Shown: positions 56,103-64,000 of the stretch, in pieces
How positions within the stretch are numbered: the stretch's first letter is position 1
How the letters are laid out: the number at the start of each line of letters is the position of its first letter
NCBI GenBank assembly: GCA_003254925.1
Contig: QANZ01035990.1
Coordinates: forward strand, 15,858 to 79,857
Length of the DNA stretch: 64,000 nt
From: Chamaecrista fasciculata
Lineage: Eukaryota > Streptophyta > Magnoliopsida > Fabales > Fabaceae
Direction of reading: 5' to 3'
Program-made: the position numbers and the translations under genes
The notes under the pieces: model-generated
What the model was told of the DNA's origin: nothing
The model's database searches: none
Seen by the model: only the letters and a program-made list of their open reading frames with translations

Positions 56103-58300
56103 AATTAGGGGTGGCAATTTTGGTAACAACATGAATATTGAATTCATCCGTAAGAAAAATTTTGGTATTTAAAAAATATTAGATATTAAATATATTTAAT
56201 TATTGATGTATGATATCTTATTTTATATCTATAATTTTTTTTAAATATTTCGAATATTTTATGCACTTGCTGGATAATAAAATATTGAATATGATAAAAG
56301 TTTAGATATTAATTTTTCATATATAAATAAGTATAAATATTAGATAGAATAAATAAATATAAATACAAATAATGATAAAATGACCAAGTATTCTATCTTA
56401 TGTCACTCCTAATATTAATATATAAGCTAAATTAATGGGCCCTTCATCAAGAAGTTAATTAAACCCTAAACTCACGATGTAAATTTTTTTTATAACTCTA
56501 AATACATATAATATATGAACTGAAAATTTTTCCAAATATTTATATCTATATATATCATTTTTGTCAAGAAATTAATAAAATATTTACGTAATGAAATTAG
56601 AATGACAAATATATAGTTGTGGGTAAATACAATGGATAGTGTAACGTTTTGGATTGAGTGAGACTCACATAATTGTCTTTTTATCCCATTTTCGATGAAC
56701 CAAATTAGTTTTGAAATTTATGGTCTTAAACGGATTTTGAGGATACACACACATATATGTGACATCATTGACTTGGTTTATTTTAATTGAGGATTGTGTC
56801 CTTTACGTGTATATAATTAGTTAATTAATTAAAAGACACCAAATGTGAAACCAGACTTGTTCAGGCCAAAAAAAAAAAAAAAAAAAAAACNTCCTCTTTA
56901 TTTAAATAATCCTTCTCACTTATTTATTTATTTGGAGAAATTCATTAAACCTTATCATATCATGTTATCAGAAAAGTGAAACAGTACTTGCAATCAATTA
57001 GATTCACATCTAATAATATAAAAGAACAATAATGTGTAATTATTGTTGAAAATAAAAAATAAATAAAAACACAATTAATTCTACTTATAAAATGAATTTA
57101 GGATAAAAAAAATTTCCTAATATTAGTGTAGTCTACCATTATACTTTTTACATATTAGAAAAATAATATTTTTCACAGTTTTAATTGTATATACGCTTTT
57201 ATCAATTTGAAAAAAGTTCCTTTTTATTTAAATTGAGAAATCTCGTAATTAAGATAAAACTCTTTCTATAAAACTATTTTTAACATGACTCAAATCTAAG
57301 ATCTTATCCCTCAAATTAATTACTTTTGAGTTTCTTTACGTGTATTTCAAATTTTCAATAAAATTGTATTATTTCAGTATATTTAAGAAAAATATCTTAT
57401 ATCTTATTTAAAATTGTAATTTAAACTCTAATATTGATTTATTTTCAAAACAACCTCTCTAATATTTTATTATTAACCTTTCCAGTACCCAAAGATCACA
57501 ACCGTACGGTCACATCCCAAGTTGTTCTTGTTGTGTTTATTTTAGTTTAATCATCTAAAACAATTATCCGTTTTTTGTTTATTTGATTAAAGACAAACCA
57601 TTTACCTTAAACTAGAAAAGAAAAAAAAAAAAACGTCCGCAGTCATACTTCTCAGCATAGCTTTCAGCAACAATAATGAATTTCAAAAAATGAATAGAAA
57701 AGTAAACATCAATTGTATAAAGATTACTAAATGAGCTTGGTTGTATCTTCTCCAACAAAATGTTTTTTTGTTTAAAACATATATATCTTGATTTAAAAGC
57801 CACATTTTCTCTTTCTTCCTCCTCTTTTCTATGTCTAACTTCACAAAAAAAATATATGAGGAGAGAAAGGTAGAAGATTCAATCCCAAATTTACTCTTAA
57901 GTGTTAGATGGTAATTTGAGAGAATTACTATTAGAAGTTGATACACTCATTAGGACGAGCAGTCAATTTAGTATTTTCCACATTATTAACCCTTCCTCCT
58001 ACCCCATTTATGTGTACAACTCAAAACCTAGAATTTGGCTGCTAATTCAGTTCCATATTTTGAAGGGCTTGTTTGGTCAACGGGAAGAGAAAGAACAAAA
58101 AGATGTGAGGGACCACATTATCTTATCAGGTATTATTGTTATTATGTGGAATTACAAGGGTGATTACCAAACAAGACACTACATAAATATGTCCTTCCTC
58201 ACAACCCAAACGCCACACAAACTCACAAACAACATCCTCTTTCTTTCTTTTTCGTCTCTGTAATTTGAACACTCAGATCCAGATTCAGAACGTTCAAAGA
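56103..58300. other. AT-rich intergenic region and bHLH upstream region
   Basis: No gene supported. A long poly(A) lies at 56869-56889 next to an N at 56891. The last 200 bp should contain the bHLH promoter, but no clear TATA box stands out. Confidence 0.4.
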
Positions 58301-58573
58301 TCTCAACTTTGGATGATAATCGCTCCAATTCTTCAATTTAAAGTATACCCTTTTCTTCTTTTCTTTCTTAATATGCTCTTTTTTTAAGGCTTTCTGGTTC
58401 CAAACTCTGTCTCTGGACTCTGTTTTCTGGGAACAGAGTTCTAGAAAGATTCTGAGATAACCCTTTTAATTCTGTCACTCTTTGCAGGCTTTGGGTCTCC
58501 AAGATTGAAGACATAACTCACATTATCTTTGAAACTTTGAGCTTAGCTTTTTGGAGTTGTCACAGTGTATAAG

Positions 58574-58697
58574 GTAACATAGATTTTAACAACGTTTTGT
58601 AAAAAAAAAAAAAAAAACTGACTTGATAGCCAACTAAGTGTCAATCTTTTTTTGGGATTTTGAAGGAATTGTAAGATGCCTTTTTGGGATTTTTCAG
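58574..58697 (+). other. Leader intron of the bHLH gene
   Basis: AAG|GTAACA donor at 58574 and TTTTTCAG acceptor ending at 58697, four bases before the ATG. A second possible leader intron is 58343-58487. Inferred from splice signals only. Confidence 0.45.
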
Positions 58698-58701
58698 GAA
58701 C

Positions 58702-60679
58702 ATGAGCGTTTTGTATAGTTTTAATCCTATGGAGCATTCAGATGGGAATCTAAGGACAAACCCAGAAATGGATTCAATTCAACACCTAAATTCTGGGTTG
58801 TTGAGGTACCATTCTGCTCCAAGCTCATTTCTAAAGGAACTTCTGAATGAGGAAACTTCTAGAAGCATAGGTCATCATCATCATCATCATAGTCATCCAT
58901 CTTCAAGTTCAGAAATGGAAGCTATGTTGGGAAAGTTGGTTTCTTCCTCCAACAATGGATGGATGAAGCAGGAAGAAGAAGCAAAGGACTCTGTTTCAGA
59001 AGGATACGATGGGTATAATCCTAATTCTTATGGTTCTCAGGTAATTTACCAAAAATCTCAGCAAGTTCAAAACTTACCAAATGATGGATCATTCAATTCC
59101 ACTAAGTCCACATTGGGGCCTAATAATCTCCTTAGACAGAAGAGTTCACCTGCTGGACTACTTGAAAATGGTATGTATGTGTATCTACCTTTTTGTCATT
59201 CTCTAATTTCATCAAAAGATAATTTTTTTTTTTGAAAAAAAGAATAACCAACAAAGTTCAATACAATTGATAGATAGTTACATTTTTTGAGCATGATGTC
59301 TCAAGTTTGAATATAGAAATGACTTTGACAAATTACATGTTTTGCAGCATGGAGAGATGTTGGAAGCTTTAGGGGATGTGATGTCTCAAATGGTACTACT
59401 ACAAACCTAGCCTTCTCTTCAAGGCCATCATCATCATCTTGTACAAGACAATTGCCTCAAATAGCTGAAAATGGGAATGAAACCCTAGTAGAAGAAGCAA
59501 CTTGTGTTCAAAGTAGAAACCTCAGAAATGACAATGGCAGCTATGTTCCCAGCTTCACAAGTGAATTCTGGGATGGTTCTTCTTCATTCAATGACTCAAA
59601 ATCAGGCAGTGACAATGATGAAATCATGTTTTCTACTTCAGATGGTTTTGAAACTCAGGTATATTAGCACCCAGTTTCTTAATTCTAAAAGTTCAAAAAA
59701 TATATTATATAAGTGATGAAAGTGATCTAATTCTATAATCTTTCTTTTTCTGTTTTAGAAACTCTAATATTATATTAAATAATAAGCTGAGAAGGGGCTT
59801 AATTTGTCCTATTAAAAAAAATAGGCCTAAAGAGTTGAGAGTTTTAGGTGCATAAAACAATCTTTAACATCATAAAATTGGCATATTACAAGCTATTTTT
59901 TTTTTTGTGATGTTCATTAAATATTTAAGTTATATCAGAATGCAGGTTTTGACTACCAAAATCTTGGCTTGACTCATCATATGAGTCTACCTAGTTCTTC
60001 AACAAGATTGAGTGCCATAGACAAGTTTCTTCAAGTTCAACCATATGTTCCTTGCAAGATTAGAGCCAAAAGAGGCTTTGCTACTCATCCAAGAAGCATT
60101 GCTGAGAGGGTAAGCTTTATTTAGAAAATAGATATTTGAAATTTATCTATCTATTTATGATTGTTTTAATTTCTCCATGCACATATGAAAATTCTAAAAA
60201 GATATTTACAATTAATTAAAAGTATTTATCTAAATTTTTTTGTATGTGATGATCTTTCAGGTAAGAAGAACACGAATTAGCGAAAGAATTAAGAAATTAC
60301 AAGAACTATTTCCAAAATCAGATAAGGTAAATTTTACTTTTTCACTAGAGCATTATTACATATATGTTCATTTGAATTTCTTCTGAATTTAATTAATTGA
60401 TTTTTATTTATATATTTTCTTTTCTAGCAGCAAACAAGCACAGCAGACATGTTAGATTTGGCAGTTGACTATATCAAGGGCTTGCAAAAACAAGTTAAGG
60501 TACTAATGAAGTATAATTAATTATTTCATTTTTTTTTTTGAAAAAAAATTAATAAAGCATGTATATTAGCCTTCAATATATATAATGAAGTCTATTTAAT
60601 TATTTGTCTCATTAATTTTTTCCTCTTCTTGCAGATACTCACAGATACTAGGGCAAAGTGCAGGTGTTCAAGTAATTAG
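58702..60679 (+). CDS. bHLH130-like: bHLH transcription factor, FBH/bHLH122-bHLH130 group
   Basis: Six exons: 58702-59170, 59348-59658, 59939-60109, 60261-60326, 60428-60499 and 60635-60679. Phases agree; 377 residues. N-terminal signatures of the group: LLRYHSAPSSFLKELLNE and MEAMLGKLVSS. Then a LLRQKSSPAGLLEN block, and SFTSEFWDGSSSFNDSKSG. The bHLH domain is at about 304-360: KIRAKRGFATHPRSIAERV with His310 and Glu316, helix 1 RISERIKKLQELFP, loop DKQQTSTAD, helix 2 MLDLAVDYIKGLQKQVK. Arabidopsis FBH members (bHLH80, 81, 122, 130) bind E-boxes in the CONSTANS promoter and act in flowering time; bHLH122 acts in stress and ABA responses. Nuclear. Seven of eight residues at about 57-64 are His (HHHHHHSH). 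The gene looks intact. Confidence 0.92.
60425..60431 (+). other. NAGNAG tandem 3' splice site
   Basis: TCTAGCAG|CAA: the acceptor can be TAG (exon from 60428, Gln-Gln) or CAG (exon from 60431, one Gln less). It falls in the bHLH loop, just before TSTADMLDLAV. Confidence 0.6.
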
Positions 60680-61279
60680 AAGCATAATTAAAGATCTTGT
60701 ACCCATAAATTAGTTTCCTTTTTTTCCCCTATGAAATAAATATAAAAAAAATTACGAAGCATCATTACTTTTAGAACAGTAATTTATCATGTATACACTC
60801 ATAGGTGTAGTTAAGTAATCGTGTTTCATAACAAAAAAATTAATGAGTAGCGATTAATGTAATTATCTTATTAGATGTTCTTGGTAATTAAAGAATGTAA
60901 GCCCAGTTTGTATCTCTGATTACTTTTTTAGTTTTCTTCCTCATTTTCTTTCTTTTAGGCTTTAACGTTTATTTTGTGTGTGTGTGTGTGTATAGAAAAA
61001 CGTAGGAAATATTAAACCTGATATGACATGACATTCCGGAACAAATGGATTAATTTCCATTTGATATTTACACGGAATTAATGTCAATAATTTGTAGTTT
61101 TAAGTTTTCCCATTTTGGTAAGTCAAAAAACGTACCATTACATTCAATTTTATTCAGCCTAACTTTTAAACTTCAATCTAAATTTGAACAAAATCATTTT
61201 AAATTTAACTTACCAAAAAGGTTACAAGGGAACTTTTAGCTAAAAATATGGTATGTGATGAAATCTGGAGAGAATGTGC
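60680..61279. other. 3' flank of the bHLH gene
   Basis: AT-rich; a (TG)n tract at 60977-60992. AATAAA-like signals (GAAATAAATATAAA) near 60733. No gene. Confidence 0.4.
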
Positions 61280-61907
61280 TTCTAATTCGTTGGGCGGTTT
61301 TGAATCAAATTTTTAATCGAACCGTTCACATCGGTTTGAAGTAATTCTTAATCAAGTGGTTAAAAATAATTTGTTTAACCAAACCAAACCAAACCAAACC
61401 AATAAATTGGCGGTTTGAGCGGTTAACAAGTTTATTAGTTGTTTTTATTAAATAATTATAAAATTAGAGAGAAAAAATTAGTGTTTTGGAGTAATAAATC
61501 TAATTTATAGAATAGATAAAAAAATGAAAAATGAGATTAGAGATTTGAGAGAATAAAATTGTATAACGAAGAATAGTTGTTAATTGTTGTATAAGATAAA
61601 ACAAATTTTATGATTCAATAAGATAACATAATAAAAAAATATAATAAAATCAAATGATGATAAAAAATTAATAATTTTTTTATGAAATGTAATTGCATAG
61701 TAAAAATAGCTATATATAAATACTAGCGGTCGGTTCGGTTAATTGTATGTCTAAATTGTTAACCGAACCAAACCATTCAATTTTTATGCATTTTTAACCA
61801 AACCAAACCGCTCAATTGATCGGTTTAGTTCGGTTTTGCTTTGGTTCGGTTTGATTTGGTTTGGTCAAATTGGTTTGGTTCGGTTTTGAACACCCCTATA
61901 AGAAAGC
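61280..61907. mobile_element. hAT-type non-autonomous element
   Basis: The right end, inverted, reads TAGGGGTGTTCAAAACCGAACC, a frequent hAT terminus. The arms are rich in GGTTTGGTT/AACCAAACC units on both sides. The left end is decayed (GGGCGGTTTTGAATC). The interior is AT-rich and noncoding. Confidence 0.65.
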
Positions 61908-61950
61908 ACCATCACTTATATGCAATTCAAAATAAGACAAATAATTTTCA

Positions 61951-62328
61951 GGCAAAAGCATTTTTTTGGTTTTCAAACTTTACATCAATTGTCAATGTCG
62001 TCCTTAAATTTTTTTTTTGGGGGTTAATTTCATCTTCCACGTTTTATATTTTGGTTAATTTTATCCTTTAACTAGCTTTTTTCAATAAATTAACATCAAA
62101 CTTCATCTTGTTTTTCAATCTGACTTAGGATTTGAATTTTTTTTTAATCAATTTTACATTACATGTCATTAGTCACGTAGATTATGCCGTTAATATTTGG
62201 CTAAAGTTAAAACAAATGATAGAATTGGCCAAAATGTGAAATATTGGGGACAAAATTGACTCAATAAAATATTAGAGATGAAATTCACGATTAGTGTAAA
62301 ATTTAGAGACCAAAATAGTGCTTTTGCC
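61951..62328. mobile_element. GCAAAAGCAC-type MITE, complete copy
   Basis: 378 bp; ends GGCAAAAGCATTTTTTTGGT and, inverted, GGCAAAAGCACTATTTTGGT. Interior shared with 14016-14342, 62786-63015 and 63702-64000. Confidence 0.8.
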
Positions 62329-62485
62329 TAATCCTTAATATGCATGGCCCAATTTAAATATGAGATATCATACTAAAAAAATTTAACTATCTATAAAGTA
62401 TACTTAATTTTAGGGTAAAACTTATATATAATCTTTAATATCTTTGCTATAAGAATTTTCAATAAAAATAAGACGTGTCAAATTT

Positions 62486-62660
62486 ATTTTGTAGGCAAAA
62501 GTACTATTGGTACCCTAAAGTATGAGGTCATTTTCAGTTATACCCCAATATTTTTTTATCAATTATACCCTCAACATTTCACATTTGAGTATTAAAAGTT
62601 CTAAAAATGTTTTTGGTATCCTCAATGTATTGTCAATCATGACAAAGAAAGTATTAAAAG
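62486..62660. repeat. One arm of a further foldback family
   Basis: GGCAAAAGTACTATTGGTAC and ATACCCTCAACATTTCACAT resemble the arms of the GGTACCCT-type elements, but no inverse partner is seen. Confidence 0.4.
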
Positions 62661-62785
62661 TTTTTTTTTTTTTTGCATAACTAAACATTAATAAAAGATA
62701 ATGCAATTAAAACTTGTGATTCAAAAAATCTCATGACAAATATATAAGGAATTTCATATGATTTTTTTAAATAATTTTACTATTT

Positions 62786-63015
62786 TAGGTAAAAGCATCT
62801 TTTTTATTTCCAACTTTACACTAACTGTGAATTTCGTCCCCAATATTTTTTTACGGTCAATTTCTTCTCCAATGTCTCAAATTTCAGTCAATTTTATTTT
62901 TTGTTCTTACTTTAACCAAATATTAATGTAAGAATCTACATGGCTAATGACATGTAATATAAAATTGTTAGAAAAAGAAATTTAAATCTTAACTCATATT
63001 GAAAAATATGATAAA
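62786..63015. mobile_element. GCAAAAGCAC-type MITE, left part
   Basis: TAGGTAAAAGCATC start, then TTTCGTCCCCAATATTTTTT, GTTCTTACTTTAACCAAATA and TGGCTAATGACATGTAATAT as in the complete copy. The right arm is missing. Confidence 0.7.
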
Positions 63016-63029
63016 GTCTTTATTAATTA

Positions 63030-63366
63030 ATGGTTAAAGGGTCATTTTGATTCTAAATGTATGTCTTAATGTTCATTTTGGTCCATTATGTTTCAAAATG
63101 TTCAAATTGATTCTAAATGTTTCATTTTGATCCTAAACTATTGAATATTGCTTGTTCCAAGTTCAAACGTGATGAGTTTAGAGCTACATATTGTTCTTGA
63201 AGAATACTTTTTCTATCCAGTTGGAGCCGTCAGCAAACAAAGTCAAATTGGTCCTAAAAGTAAACCGTTTGTTTCATAGTCAAATAAATAAAATTGATTA
63301 TATTTCTCTCATTTCAAATTTGAATGCAATAGTTTTAGAACTATAAAACTTAAACATTGGGTGGGT
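63030..63366. repeat. Repeat shared with 23130-23735
   Basis: TAAAGGGTCATTTTGATTC, TTTCATTTTGATCCTAAACT and TTGGAGCCGTCAGCAAACAA match the reverse complement of the earlier copy. It ends at an N (63367). Confidence 0.55.
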
Positions 63367-63701
63367 NTTTTTTTTTTCTCTTATAAAATTCTCATTTTTC
63401 GAAAGAGTCAAGTAGGAATTCTATATTTGGTCAAAAAATAAATAAATAATAGGAACTCTATAGGTTAGGTGGGCTAGCTGGGTCACCACATTGGTAGCTA
63501 AGGAGGGCTCAATCCTCTGTTGCAAGTCAAATATCAAATGGCAAAAATTTTATTTTAGTCCTTCATATATTAATATTTTTTAATTCAATTTTTTATATTT
63601 CTATTTTTAAATTATTTTCTTACAAGTTATTTTGTTTTAAATATCAACCAATCTATCAAATATTTAATCAAATCATTGAAGGCATTATATTATTAGTAAG
63701 G

Positions 63702-64000
63702 CAAAAGTACACATTTCGTCCCCAAACTTTACACCTGCTGTCAATTTTGACCCCAATCTTTTTTTTTCTGTCAATTTCGTCGCCAAACTTTACACATGTT
63801 GTCAATTTTGTCCCCAATATTTTTTGCTGTCAATTCCGTCCCCAATCTTTCACATTTTGGTCAATTTTATCCTTTGCTCTTACTTTAGCCAAATATTAAC
63901 GACAAAATCTATGTGGCTAACGATATATAATGTAAAATTGATAGGAAAAAAAACTCAAATCCTAACTTAGATTCAAAAAAGGGATGCAGTTTGTCGTTAA
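63702..64000. mobile_element. GCAAAAGCAC-type MITE, continues past the window
   Basis: Starts GGCAAAAGTACACATTTCGT. The left arm is expanded by three copies of a CCAAACTTTACACNTGYTGTCAATTT-like unit. Interior as in the other copies up to the window end. Confidence 0.7.

Noticed and set aside
57901-58263. 120-codon open frame upstream of the bHLH gene
   Set aside because: No domain, AT-rich composition, and it ends in the likely bHLH promoter.

Overview
The window looks like nuclear DNA of a flowering plant, most likely a eudicot. It is AT-rich, its genes have short exons and GT-AG introns, and most of the DNA between them is transposon-derived. Four host genes can be read with confidence. 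DRT100 is an intronless extracellular leucine-rich-repeat gene on the minus strand (26871-27968). A six-exon SpoU/TrmL-type tRNA 2'-O-methyltransferase lies on the minus strand (34476-39023). An eight-exon SURP/G-patch splicing-factor gene of the SUGP1 type lies on the plus strand (41102-44005). A six-exon bHLH transcription factor of the FBH/bHLH122-bHLH130 group lies on the plus strand (58702-60679). The methyltransferase and SUGP1 genes are divergent neighbours about 2 kb apart, start codon to start codon.

Region by region: 1-681 is the 3' part of a long LTR. 682-11800 is Ty3/Gypsy-type 3' noncoding sequence, split by a 7.7 kb CACTA transposon (1909-9630) and by a 0.9 kb foldback element (9683-10622). 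The CACTA element keeps the 3' part of TNP2 and most of a TNPA-like gene, and carries a Harbinger-type MITE. 11814-12960 is the 5' end of a hAT element with a BED-finger fragment. 14343-16580 is a Pack-MULE-like long-inverted-repeat element that carries a fragment of a VFB/SKIP2 F-box gene. 16581-18703 and 24335-26745 are two copies of one host segment; the second abuts the 3' end of DRT100. Next to the first copy is a 170-nt hairpin with a minus-strand TATA box, the best candidate here for an undescribed small-RNA locus. A degraded Ty1/Copia element (19603-22661) and two MULE-type MITEs sit between the copies.

28000-34440 is repeat-rich, with MITEs, a foldback element, a 5'-truncated L1-like insertion and a SINE-like retroposon. 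44000-57900 holds no host gene I can support. It contains two solo LTRs with exact 5-bp target duplications, another MULE-MITE, a 1.8 kb foldback element with a long GAA tract, a second copy of the SINE-like retroposon and a Stowaway MITE. After the bHLH gene the window ends in hAT-type and GCAAAAGCAC-type MITEs.

The recurring theme is small non-autonomous elements with long inverted repeats. Several groups can be defined from this sequence alone because their 9- or 10-bp target duplications are exact, which points to Mutator-type transposition. Two N-gaps (19926-20080 and 51278-51907) and five single Ns (13792, 15269, 16477, 56891, 63367) limit what can be said at those places.
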